Source of the DNA: Sequoia sempervirens
Taxonomy: Eukaryota; Streptophyta; Pinopsida; Cupressales; Cupressaceae
Length of the DNA: 64,000 nt
Reading direction: 5' to 3'
Assembly: GCA_007258455.2 (NCBI GenBank)
Contig: VDFB02193867.1
Location: 570,567,328 to 570,631,327 of the forward strand
The position numbers and the translations under genes are program-made. Every line of letters begins with the position of its first letter. The first letter of the stretch is position 1. Shown piece by piece: positions 33,342-43,750 of the stretch. Below the pieces are notes generated by a model. It was not told the origin of the DNA and searched no databases. It saw nothing but the letters and a program-made list of their open reading frames with translations.

Positions 33342-34483
33342 GAATGACGAAGCAATAAATGAGTTCTTGGGATCTGAGAAGGCATACCTAGCGGAGATCA
33401 TAAAGTTGGTTTTACCATTGACTTGGACAATAAAGCATATTTTGGGGAATCTGTTCAACCCTCCAGTCGCAAAAATGAGAAAAAGAATAAACAAGATAAA
33501 AGGATGAGTCTCTAGGTGAAAACCGAAAGGCACCTCTAGACAATGAAAAAGTAAAAAGAAAGGACGCATCCGAAGGTGAAAACCTCTCTGAGGCACCTAA
33601 GGATGGAGGTTTGAACATTCTCCCCATTGCACAAGAAAAGTCACCCATGCTCGTTGAAGAATCAGTAGAAGTCAACATAGGCACAAAAGAGAATCCTCGA
33701 TTGATTTATTTGGCAGTGTCATTGACAACACAAGAGAAATCAGAGTTCCACGACTTCTTTGAACAAAGATAGATAAATTCTGCTTGGTCATATGCCGACA
33801 TGCCTGGGTTAGATCCCGAACTTGTTCTACATCACTTGCCTTTACAACCAGGTGCCAAACCAGTAAAACAGAAGTTGAGAAAAATGCATCCACAAATTGC
33901 TTTATTAGTCAAGGCAGAACTCAAGAAACTCTTAGACGTTGGTTTCATCAGACCTATTGACTATGCAGATTGGATTTCCAATCTTGTACAAGTTACCAAA
34001 CCAGCTGGGGGCATCCACATCTACACTAATTTTAGAGATATCAACAAAGCTTGTCCTAAGGATGACTTCCCTTTGCCTAATATTGACATGATAGTTGACA
34101 TGACAGCAGGATATGAGATGTTGTCCCTTATGGATGGATTCTCAGGATATAACCAGATCAGAATTGCCACTGAAGATCAACCTAAGACATCCTTCACTTG
34201 TCCTTGGGGAACGTATTGCTGAAATTTTATGCCCTTTGGACTCAAGAATGCAGGAGCAACCTATCAACGTGCCATGACTACTATCTTTCATGATCTAGTA
34301 CACACTTGTATGGAGGATTATGTCGATGACCTTATTGTAAAATCCAAGACAAGGGCAGAACATTTACAGGTTTTAGACAAGGTATTTCAGAGGCTGGAGA
34401 AGTATAATATGAGACTCAATCCAAAGAAATGTGTGTTTGGAGTCAAGTCAGGGAAGCTGTTAGGTTATATCATTTCTAGATGA
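33342..34483 (+). pseudogene. Linker and reverse transcriptase of the plus-strand element
   Basis: The linker (ENDEAINEFLGSEKAYLAEI, then GENRKAPLDNEKVKRKD) contains two A4-bulge hairpins at DNA/RNA level. RT follows from 33800: PVKQKLRKMHPQIALLVKAE, FIRPIDYADWISNLVQVTKP, GGIHIYTNFRDINKACPKDD, SLMDGFSGYNQIRI, FMPFGLKNAGATYQRAM and the catalytic EDYVDDLIVKSK (YVDD). Stops at 33770 (TAG), 34220 (TGA for TGG in YCWNFMPF) and 34481 (TGA) each differ from the expected codon by one transition. All RT blocks are recognisable and in one frame, so this copy is much younger or better kept than the minus-strand element. Confidence 0.85.
33511..33604 (+). other. Two A4-bulge hairpins (copies A and B) in the pol linker
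   Basis: Copy A (33511-33540): outer stem TCTAGGTG with CACCTCTAGA, AAAA at 33519-33522, inner CC-GAAA-GG at 33523-33530. Copy B (33568-33604): outer stem ATCCGAAGGTG with CACCTAAGGAT (two mismatches), AAAA at 33579-33582, inner CCTC-TCT-GAGG at 33583-33593. In both, the AAAA is unpaired on the 5' side only and the inner stem abuts the outer stem on the 3' side. Both lie in translated sequence between G-patch and RT. Function is unknown. Confidence 0.7.
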
Positions 34484-35090
34484 GGCATTGAAGTAGATCT
34501 TGCTAAGGTAAAAGCAATCATAGACATGCCACCACCCAACAATCTCAGTCAACTAAGGACATTATAGGGAAGGTTGCAATCTATCAGAAGATTTATAGTG
34601 CAGCTAGCAGACAAGACACACCCTTTTCAACATCTACTTAAGAAAGGAGTACCCTTTGCATGGACACCTAGGTGTGAAGAGGCTTTTCAATTGATTAAAG
34701 AATATTTACCTACACCACCTGTCTTAATGCCACCTGTTGAAGGGAGACCATTGATTCTTTATATCATAGCAACCCATTCATCACTCAGAGCATTGCTTGC
34801 ATAGAATGATGATGAAGGTCATGAAAGGGCAGTCTATTATATCAGCCGGACTTTGGTTGGTTATGAGCTCAACTATAGTAACATTGAACATGCCTGTCTT
34901 GCAATAATATTTGCTACCCAAAAACTGAGGCACTACATGTTAAACCATCAAACAATGCTGGTTGCTAAAATAGACCCTCTGAAATATCTTCTTAGCAAGG
35001 CAGCATTAACAGGGCGACTGGCCAAGTGGGTTATGATACTTAGTGAGGATGATATACATTATGTAGAAAGAAAGGCTATTAAAGGATAGG
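34484..35090 (+). pseudogene. RNase H of the plus-strand element
   Basis: Continues in the RT frame past a TAG at 34566: FIVQLADKTHPFQHLLKKG (RT connection), PVEGRPLILYIIATHSSLRA, TAG at 34802, then HERAVYYISRTLVGYELNYS and AIIFATQKLRHYML, the ordinary Ty3/gypsy RNase H. The usual catalytic D after LILY is isoleucine/alanine here, as in many Tat-type elements that carry a second RNase H. Ends at TAG 35087. Confidence 0.8.
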
Positions 35091-35580
35091 TCATTGCTGA
35101 TCAGTTAGCTGATGCACCCATACAGGCAGATCACCCATTAGTTGCAGACTTTCCTGATGAGTTCATATTCACATTTGACACAAACATAACATGGAAACTA
35201 TACTTTGATGGTTCACATACAAATCATGGTTCAGGGGCTGGGATATTGTTTATCACACCACAAGGTGATTCCATCCCCAAGTCATTCAGGATTGCATTTC
35301 CATGCACTAACAACATGGCAGAGTATGAAGCTCTAGTGACAGGGTTACGCATGGCGGTCAAGTGGAAAATTAAGGTTTTATAGGTTTATGTTGATTCTCA
35401 ACTAGTAATCAGATAGGTAAATGATGATTATGAGACTAAGGATGAGAAGCTTACTCCATACAAGCGCATGGCAGATAGTTTTAAAGAGTACTTTGACAAA
35501 GTCGAATTTCATCAAATACCTCGTGTTTTAAACAGGGCAGCAGACGCTATGGCTACAATTGCATCACTTCTTGACATTCC
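35091..35580 (+). pseudogene. Additional RNase H, between RNase H and integrase
   Basis: The same frame gives ITWKLYFDGSHTNHGSGAGI (first D), AFPCTNNMAEYEALVTGLRM (E), VYVDSQLVIR (D) and RVLNRAADAMATIASL (last D region). This is the archaeal-type second RNase H typical of Tat-lineage elements, with all acidic positions present. Two TAG stops (35381 and 35414) interrupt it, both where CAG is plausible. The order here, RNase H then additional RNase H then integrase, is the usual one and differs from the minus-strand element. Confidence 0.75.
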
Positions 35581-36920
35581 TAACAACGTGCCTAAGTTTG
35601 AGTTCTTGGTAGAACAGCTTTTGGTCCCAGCCTACGATATCCCAAATTCTGAAATGGTGTGTGACATCGTTGGTCCTGATTCCCCATGGTACAAAGAAAT
35701 CTATGATTACCTTCATGCTGAAGTCATACCCATTGGCCTATCAAATAACCAACGTAGAACATTCCTCCGCAAGTCAGCCAAATATACCATCGTCGGAGAC
35801 ACCCTATATAGACGCGCCTTAGAAAATACCTTACTGAGATGTCTTGATTCTACTGAAGCACAAGCAACCTTGGGTGGGGTGCATGAGGGTATATGTGGTT
35901 CCCATTCTAGCGGTCCTACCTTAGCCAAAAAGATTATGAGACTGGGTTATTATTGGCCTACTATGGAAAAAGACTCATATGTCTTTGTAACAAAATGTTG
36001 CCAATGCCAAGTTCATGGAGATTTGATACATGCCCTAGGAGCTCTGTCCTATCACGTCACCATGGCCCTTTGCCCAATGGGGACTCGACCTCATAGGTAA
36101 GATCCACCTCACATCATCTAATGGACACAAGTTCATTATCACTGCCACTGAGTACTTTACGAAGTGGATTGAGGCCATTCCTATAACATACATTACTGGC
36201 ACATAGATTTCTAGATTTATCCTGAACTATATCATCTGTCGGTATGGTGTCCCTCAGTCCATAATCACTGACAATGGATGCCCATTTAAGAACCAAGAAG
36301 TTCATCACTTGTGTGATGAATTTCATATCCAACATCACTTTTCCACCCCATACTACCCACAAGGTAACGGCCAAGCAGAGGCATCTAACAAGACCATCAT
36401 TAGAATCCTCAAGAAGACTGTCAATGATGCTGGTCGTGACTGGCATTTACAGCTTAACCTTGCCTTATGGGCTTATCGTACAAGTATCTGTACTCCCACT
36501 GGTGCTACCCCATATTCACTTGTCTTTGGGTCTAAAACCATTTTACCTATTGAGGTCAAGATTCCTTCCCTAAGGGTATCCCTGAAAGGCCACATTGATG
36601 ATGAAGAGTACCGAGTGTTGAGACTCCATGAGCTAGAATTTTTAGATAAGCGAAGACAGAAGGCACTAGACCATCTCCAAGCATACCAGAATTTCCTTCA
36701 TCGTAGCTATAACAGGAGGGTCTTGAACATAAACTTTGACATTGGTGACCTGGTTTTAATGGAGAACCCAAAGAATCAAGCAGAAAGAGAAAAACCAGGA
36801 AAGTTTGAACCTAACTGGTTAGGACCTTATATTGTTACTAAGTTTTTGGATCAAGAGCGTACCAACTCTCTACTCCTAAAGGGGAACCACTGTCCTCACC
36901 AATCAATAGTATGCATCTGA
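35581..36920 (+). pseudogene. Integrase of the plus-strand element
   Basis: The zinc domain reads LGGVHEGICGSHSSGPTLAK with KCCQCQVHG (HHCC). A frameshift near 36035 separates it from the core: QWGLDLIG (first D), SIITDNGCPFKNQE (second D), YYPQGNGQAEASNKTIIRIL (E). One TAG (36206) lies in the core. The C-terminal part has RVLNINFDIGDLVL and KFEPNWLGPYIVTKF, the chromodomain-less GPY-type end of Tat elements, and stops at 36918-36920. A single shift and one stop are all that block the reading frame. Confidence 0.85.
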
Positions 36921-37584
36921 AGAAGTTCTACGCATAGCTTCTGGGAGCCTTTGTCTTAATTAGCAAAAATACAAAAAAATCAAAAAAATCAAAAAAATAA
37001 AATAAATCATTATCAAGGTGAAAACCTGGCAAACAGGCGTCTTGGTAACACCAAAAAAATTAGATAATCTGGAAAATAGTAAAGACAAATCATTCGTCCA
37101 AAAGTGAAAACCACTTCGGTGGCACTTTGGATAGGTACCATGGTGAAAACCTGGCAAACAGGCGCCATGTGTACTCAACTCTGCTCCTTTGTCTACTATT
37201 ATTCTAATCTACCTTGTATATAGTCCCTATCATTGTATATAGTCCATGATCCCTGTACATATCCCTTATCTTTCGTGTCCATCACTTGTATATACCATTC
37301 ATAATAAGTGGTAGTCTTTCCCATAACTTGGAATGATTGACATCGAGAACATTTCATATCCCCCATCTTACCCTATTCATAATCAATTGGTCTTTTACTC
37401 GACTGGGTGCAAACACTCGACGTGCGTCATATTGGTTCTTACATTGGCTATGTGGAAGATGAAACACCATCGAAAATCCACGAACATCGCAAAATGATCT
37501 AAGAAAACACAAAAACATCAAAAAACTTCAAAAAATCCAAAAACAGAGTCAGAGTCAGTCGCACTTGTCAGTCTTTGTCATTTG
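36921..37584 (+). other. Start of the 3' untranslated region of the plus-strand element
   Basis: No gene is seen. It begins with an A-rich stretch of TCAAAAAAA words (36970-37010), then the hairpin trio (37011-37174), then ordinary AT-moderate sequence with repeated TGTATATAGTCC/TATATACC words at 37215-37295. Confidence 0.5.
37011..37174 (+). other. Three A4-bulge hairpins (copies C, D, E) after integrase
   Basis: Copy C (37011-37047): outer TATCAAGGTG with CGTCTTGGTA, AAAA, inner CCTG-GCAAA-CAGG. Copy D (37097-37131): outer TCCAAAAGTG with CACTTTGGA (one bulged A), AAAA, inner CCAC-TTCG-GTGG. Copy E (37135-37174): outer GTACCATGGTG with CGCCATGTGTAC, AAAA, inner CCTG-GCAAA-CAGG. They share GTGAAAACC and GG at the inner stem, but the outer stems differ in sequence while staying complementary. 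They start 91 bases after the pol stop, in the 3' untranslated region. Same architecture as 33511-33604. Confidence 0.75.
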
Positions 37585-37975
37585 TCGAACTACATTGCCT
37601 CTGCGACTGGACGTAGGCAAGGCCATCTGTCGATGTGCCCCCGAGGCATTAGGTCAGTCCATTTAGGTTTGTCTGTATAAAGTCCCGAGTCAATCCATAT
37701 GTCTATATGACAAGGTCATTGGTTGTGTCGAACTACGAGGTCTCTGCGTGGATAACGTAGGCAAGGCCATCAATCGATGAGCCCCCGAGGCCTCACTAGG
37801 TCAGTCCATTAGGGTTCGTCACATTCACTTTCACACATGTCTTTTATTTGTAGTCAGTCTTTTCGGTCATAGTCAAGTCGAACTACGAGGTCTCTGCGTG
37901 TACAACATAGGCAAGGCCATCAATCGATGAGCCCCCGAGGCCGCACTAGGTCAGTCCTTTAGGGTTTGTCGTCAC
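37585..37975 (+). repeat. Three ~145-bp tandem repeats
   Basis: Units start at 37585, 37728 and 37878 with TCGAACTACRWNG, then CTCTGCG, TAGGCAAGGCCATC, CGATGWGCCCCCGAGGC and TAGGTCAGTCC. Units two and three are nearly identical over 90 bases; unit one is more diverged. They lie in the 3' untranslated region of the Tat-like element, where such arrays are common. Confidence 0.75.
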
Positions 37976-39700
37976 ATGTAGTTATTTTTCCGCACGTCAT
38001 ATCAAGTCATGCATTACTCTGGTGAACAAGTCAGCAATGTCTCTGAGTCAAATCAAACAACTTTCCAAACAAAACAATCCAAACAAATCAACTAATAGTC
38101 TGCTACAGGATGTGTCCTTCTTGGCAACAGACATTATCAAAACAATCAACCTATGTCTTATTCAGGATGAGTTTTTCCTGCATAATTGACAAGGTCAAAC
38201 AATCAAGCATAGCCTTACACAGGTTATCACATCAACGGCATCTGACTCAACATCTTATACGATACATGTCTTTCTGAAACCAGGCTTTGTCATGCCTTAT
38301 ACAGATAGTCATAACATCGAAACCAGACTCACAGTCTTATCCGGTATGTGTACCTCCTGCAATTAGGCTCTATCAATCAAACAAATCATGTTTTGGAAAA
38401 TATTTTACTGGCTTTTTGACTTTATGGCTTATTTATCTTATCATTTATCTTGAATTGATGACTGGGATTCATGTTACTAGCTTTCTCAAGGATGTCCCAT
38501 GAAGGATTTAGAGAAGCAACGACGTATTAGAATTCTATTTTCTTTGACTACTGTCTGTCGACTATCTTTTAAGTTTGATTTTGAGTCATGTTACTAGTTT
38601 CCTCAAGGATGTCCCATGAAGGATTTAGAGGAGCAATGATGTATCATGACCCGTCTTTTACTTTGTTTGCTGTCTGTGGTTTGTCTTGACAAAAAGACTG
38701 GGGCAACTTGTGTCCTTAGTATGAGTTGGTGACAATCCTTGTCTGCGACTGTCTGTTGTTAGCAAGTGAATGACCTTGCACACCTTGATCTATGTCATAT
38801 CATGGTGTTTTTCTCCATTTGTATTAGTCCCACCCAATGATGATAAAGTGTAATACCTTTTGTGATACGGAAAAATATCAAAGATTCCTAATACTAACAT
38901 CTATCTTCTATCTGTCATTCTTTGTCGATCTTTCTTTCCGCACTAACAGTTCTTCTTTCTTGCATTATGACGAAGTCCTGTGACACAAAACGGTGTGCAT
39001 CATCCTGCATCAACATACATGTTAGAAACATTCATACATATAGGCATATTTTACATCTAAATCATCATGGCATAATAGACAATAATCATTAAAACCAATA
39101 CATATTATAAGCATTTCATGTACAAATCAACTGTAAATACGTGCATCACATTACATTTGCATTAACACACATATCGTCTGCATCATACATATAAGCATTA
39201 TATTGCATCTCATAAATATAAATTGCATACATCATATAGAATCGTACACCATTTAGAACCATGCATCATGTAGGATCAACGTTATCTCATTAGCTGCATA
39301 AACATCATAAAATATATATACTCATTCATCACATAGGCATATCATATAAACATCACATGCATAAATAAAAACTACATAATCCATACATAGAAATTCATAT
39401 CATGAGAATCGCCGCCAAAATCATATATATATATATCGCTCAAATGTGTCACATCACAATGTCATAATGTATCACAAATACATGGAAGCCCGGAGGCTAT
39501 AAGATCAAAATACAATGTCTCAAAATGAATCTCAAACAATATCTCTATCCTGAACTGCCACTGCCATCATGCCGGGAGTGTGTGGGAGAATGATGCTGGG
39601 AACCTACTGATCTCTGAGCTATGGGAGGTCTGTCATAGGGCCCTGCTCTATGTGGCTGATCCACCCCCTCTGTGCTAACTGTTCGTGTGTGGGTCCTAGT
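37976..39700 (+). other. 3' untranslated region, no gene; ~85-bp repeat pair
   Basis: No coding frame on either strand. A block CATGTTACTAGYTTYCTCAAGG, continuing ATGTCCCATGAAGGATTTAGAG, occurs at about 38470 and 38587 (offset 117). From about 39000 to 39480 the sequence is low-complexity, dominated by CATA/ATCA words. The antisense ORF ends at its right side. Confidence 0.5.
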
Positions 39701-41752
39701 CTAAGACCTGCTACTATGTGTTGCTGAGAAATTGGGAGCCCGTCTCTCTAGGGGAACCTCTCCCTCATATAAGTCCCGGTAGTATCTCTCCCTCTCTCCG
39801 TCTCTAACCAACTCTCTGGCAAATGCTGCTGATGGTCCTGTGCATAATGACCTAAGCTCTGTGAATCTCTGCTCAGTCTCCTGCCGCCGGGCTACCACCT
39901 GATCCCTCTCCATCAAGGCTCTGTCTCTCTCCACCCTATAGGCATCTCTCTCGGCCATCAACACTCTCATCTGATCCTCCAAGGAAGCAACCTAGGCTCG
40001 CAATGTATCCATGTTTGGATCCTCTGCCCCTGTCTCATCCTATCTAGCCCTATCTCTCCCATCCTCCTCCTCATCGATCTCCTCCAGGATCTGATCTCTG
40101 ATCTCTCTCTCGTGATCATCATCCTCATCATCGTCCTCCTGGTAGGCACCTAGCAACCCAAGGGCATCAACCTCTGCCTCCTCTCCAACTGCCTCCTCTC
40201 CAACTGTCTCCTCAGCACCTACCTCTGCCTCTGCTGGGATGTCAGGGATGTCTGGGATAACTACCTCTGCCAGCTGCTCCTCCTCACCACCTCTGGCCAC
40301 ATCTAGCATGGCCACATCCTCCTCTCCTCCTCTCTCCTCTCGGATCGGTGACAAGGCTGGTCCTCATCCCCGTCGACCACGCCTCCCTCTCCTGCCTCCA
40401 CGTCGGCCACCTCTACCATCATCCCCTCCATCACCTTGGCCTCCTCTGCCTCATCTGCCTCGTCTGCCTATACCACACCGCTGTACTGGTGCTGGCTACC
40501 CTGGATCTATCATGGGAATCGGCCTGTGTGCGGCCCACCACTGATCATAAGCTGGAGTGGTCTCTGGATCTACTGGTCTGTCCCTCCATCTCCATGGAAG
40601 CACCTGTAAACCATCAATATCTGCCTCTGCGGTGGCGACTGGAATCTCTGGTCCCCATAGCAGGACCTCTCGTGACGATCGAACAAACTCTGCTCTCCCT
40701 CGAGGTACATCCTGTACCTCTCCATACTGTCTCAATACCCGATCCGGTAGCTGCCGCTCTATAATGTGCATATGGGACACTGTCTGTCCCACCAGATACT
40801 GTGTTTGTCTGCAAAATGGAAGGTGCTCGTCCTCATCTGACCACTGCTCGCACCCTAGGTACGGTCTCCATGTGAACTCCTGCATCAAGTCTATAGCGTG
40901 TCTACAATAACCTGTGTCCCCAATATGGTGCTGTGTGGTGGCCCCCACATAACGGAAGGCGTATGGCACTCCATGAGGTACATCAACTATAACAGGCGGT
41001 CTGAAAAAGGCAATATGCTCCCACGCCCATACCATCAGAAGCGTGGTCCCGCAGCTCATCGACTGTGCCTCTCTATAGGCAATGTCATGCAGGTGGAAGT
41101 ACAACATCCCAAGCACACACGAACCCTAGGAACATACGACTCGGCGCTCAAGCATGCCCACTAACATCTCCCCCCATCCTACAGGGAATCCATGACCTCA
41201 GCGGTCAGGCAATACACTACCGCCTATCAAAGTCGCTACTAGATAGTCTAACTGTCTACATCTCTGGGCCAGTACCTGCCATCTAATCTCATAGTCATCA
41301 ACCCCTAGCTGTCTAACGTCAGCGTGAGGGTAATATCTGCACATCTCAGCTATACCCCTCTGCGTATCATAGACCACCCGTGTCCCTCTAATCGACAGTC
41401 TCAATATCCTATACACATCCTCTAAGGTCACTGTGGCCTCTCCAGTCGGAAGGTGGAACGATGATGTCTCTGAATGCCACCGCTCACATAGTGCTATCAG
41501 CAATCCCCGATTTGCCCTAATCTGGGGCATATCGGTCACATGCAACAAACCCAAATGCCATAGAGTCTGTCACTCGGTCGGCCGTAAGTTGTCTCTAAAT
41601 TGAAGTGTCGTGGGTCTCGACTCACGTGTATAGATAGGGTCCAATACAACCTGCAACAACACCATACATGCCTCATGTAAGCCTGAATCATCTATTCTAG
41701 TGAAAAATGACTGTTTTAACAAAAAATGCAAATGCGTCGTTATTTTGCACAT
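39701..41752 (-). pseudogene. Antisense plant-mobile-domain ORF in the plus-strand element
   Basis: A single minus-strand frame of about 683 codons runs from 41752 to the stop at 39701 with eight internal stops, all TAG or TGA. The N-terminal part reads HLGLLHVTDMPQIRANRGLL, ALCERWHSETSSFHLPTGEA and TVTLEDVYRILRLSIRG, the hallmark of the plant mobile domain (PMD, aminotransferase-like family found in transposons and silencing factors). Then come VWAWEHIAF and YDQWWAAHRPIPM, a Gly/Arg-rich linker (RRGGRRGRRGRRG), an acidic stretch rich in E/D and a C-terminal coiled coil (MAERDAYRVERDRALMERD). It is GC-richer than its surroundings. It sits between integrase and LTR, opposite to gag-pol. A splice-acceptor-like TTGTTGCAG lies near 41653, so the true protein start may be in an upstream exon. 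Confidence 0.75.
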
Positions 41753-42140
41753 GCGTCATTCTTTTACACATGCGTTGCTTTTCCACAAATGCGGTTCACA
41801 AATTACATATGCATCATTTTTAAGCAAACGCGGCTCATAATAATCAAATGCGTCATAAAACTATCATCTGCATTGCATAATCTCAAATGCGTTTCTAAAT
41901 AAGCAAATGCGGCTATAACTATTCAAATGCGTTTCAGGAAATCAAATGCGTTTCAAAATAAGAAAATGCGGCTATTAATATGCACATGCGTTGCAAAATT
42001 TCAAATGCGTAACAAAATAAACATATGCGTTTATTCGCTAAAACTTAATCTAACCGACCGGCGTTAAAATTCAAATGCGGATTTTTGTGGTCACATGTGT
42101 CATTCGCGCATACACATGCGGTGCAAAATTAAAAACGACG
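41730..42140. repeat. Array of CAAATGCGK motifs at 19-20-bp period
   Basis: Fifteen exact ATGCG words plus five one-or-two-base variants occur in about 400 bases. Sixteen consecutive positions (41732, 41751, 41770, 41789, 41809, 41828, 41848, 41868, 41887, 41907, 41927, 41946, 41966, 41986, 42005, 42025) step by 19 or 20. After one phase break the motif continues at 42075, 42095 and 42116. About 10-12 bases of each unit are conserved (CAAATGCGKYKC) and the other 8-9 vary and are A/T-rich. It overlaps the first codons of the antisense PMD frame and lies between it and its TATA-like box. Confidence 0.85.
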
Positions 42141-42370
42141 CATAACTTAAAATGCAATAAATGTCTTAAAATACGTGCAAATTAAAAATTTTCAAAAGGC
42201 AAGTTTTAGGTCCATATTGGGGGGTCTGCGCCGGCTGGTCTCTGGTACGTCCGGATCCTATATGCACGATGATGGGTGGCTGGAACTGGAGACATCCTCG
42301 CTGAAAGTCAGAGCAAATTTTCAAATCTCTAAGCTAGGTGGGTGCAAATGAATAGTTTTTCACCCCAATT

Positions 42371-42380
42371 CAAATATATA
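42371..42380 (-). promoter_or_regulatory. TATA-like box for the antisense PMD ORF
   Basis: On the minus strand TATATATTTG precedes an ATG at 42295 by about 80 bases. That ATG opens a 29-codon frame (MSPVPATHHRAYRIRTYQRP) ending at 42206 in a small GC-rich island. It may be the first exon or leader of the PMD gene, with the ATGCG array in an intron or untranslated leader. This is inference. Confidence 0.4.
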
Positions 42381-42655
42381 CCTAGGGCTTAGGTGGCATT
42401 CCTTTCCTACTGGCCATGTAAACTTCCATTTTCTATCATCCTATACCCGTCCCTCCCATTTCCGTACCCAATTCCGTCAACTGCATTGCATTTCTGCCTA
42501 TCTACTGGACTAATCGGGAGCATTTCCAAATTTTTCTGAACATTTCGGAAATTTGTCAATTTTCCCGAGGGGGCATACCTTCACCTGTTTTAATCTGGAG
42601 CATGACTGGGGCATATTTTTATCGACTTTCTTTGACACAACGCCTAAACGACATT

Positions 42656-42673
42656 GTATCAAAGAGGGGCAAA
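42656..42673 (+). other. Polypurine tract of the plus-strand element
   Basis: GTATCAAAGAGGGGCAAA abuts the LTR start TGTAGACACC at 42674. This fixes the right internal edge of the element. Confidence 0.75.
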
Positions 42674-43750
42674 TGTAGACACCAAAATCTGGTTTAGGCC
42701 TGCGACTTCCATATTCTTCGTAATTCGTATTCGTCATGGTCATGATTAAATAATGTCAATTATTTAATTAATTCATCTTCTATTAATTCTTCTATTAATT
42801 AAATAATCTTAATTATTTAATTAATTCACACTTTTCTTTATTCCATCTGATTAATTAAATAAACACTTTTTATTTAATTATGTTACTAATTAACCTTATC
42901 CTTCTTGTCAAATTAAATAAATTCTTATTTAATTTACTCTTTATCATATTTCAACTATAATTAAATAAATTCATTATTTATTTAATTATTCATTTAAAAA
43001 CCCTTCATCATTTAATTAAATAAATATTATTTATTTAGTTATTCTTTGAATATCGAGTCTTGAATTAAATGAATTATTTAATTCATTAATTCTATTTTAA
43101 CACATTCCTCTATATTTTAGATAATTAGGTGAGTTATCTAAGTATTCACTTTTACTCGACTCGACATCTATTTTAATCATTCAGTTAACTATTGATTTAA
43201 TGTCTAAGTGGCGTCTTCGAGTAATCTCTTTGTCAAACCATTCAATCGTCCAGTTCTAACTCATTTGCATGCACATGCATATTAATTAAATATTATTATT
43301 TAATTAATTAAATGTTGTGCGTGCGTTCGAACAAAGAGTCGCTTTAATCAATCTTTATCTTTGTCATGCAAAGATATTTCTTATGTTTTCGAATGCCGAA
43401 CTGAAGATTAAATCATTTATTTAATCTTTAATTCTATTTCTAATTCGAATCACTCATGTCATCACTGTCAGTTAACATAATGCATGTCTAATCTGTCGAT
43501 CTCAACCGTCCGTTGATCTTTCGATCTTGGCCTGTCGTTCGAATAATCAATTTTCTATAAATTGATTTGTCATTCTTCATTCCGATCTCTCTCGCGAATT
43601 TTATAACTTTGGAGAGCATTTTGTCTTGAATCTTCGATATTTTGCTAATCACTATCATAGGCTATACTTGCACGAACTTGAAAATCTGAGGGCAATTATA
43701 CTACACAAGCAAAATGGAGAAGGGCAATCGAGATAAATCATGGAAATACA
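42674..43750 (+). mobile_element. LTR of the plus-strand element (right end approximate)
   Basis: Starts TGTAGACACCAAAATCTGG. The first 450 bases are dominated by TTAATTAAATAA-type words, then normal sequence with a TATA-like TCTATAAATTGA at about 43553. The start resembles 26762. Because a gypsy leader block follows at 43905-44110, this LTR may also act as the 5' LTR of a second, truncated element to its right. No matching 5' copy is in the window. Confidence 0.6.

Noticed and set aside
40239..40910. Plus-strand frames over the PMD region (Pro/Ser/Leu-rich)
   Set aside because: Mirror images of the Gly/Arg- and Glu-rich minus-strand PMD protein.
41730..42140. ATGCG array as a CRISPR array
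   Set aside because: Units are only 19-20 bp, repeats are degenerate and the context is a plant retrotransposon.
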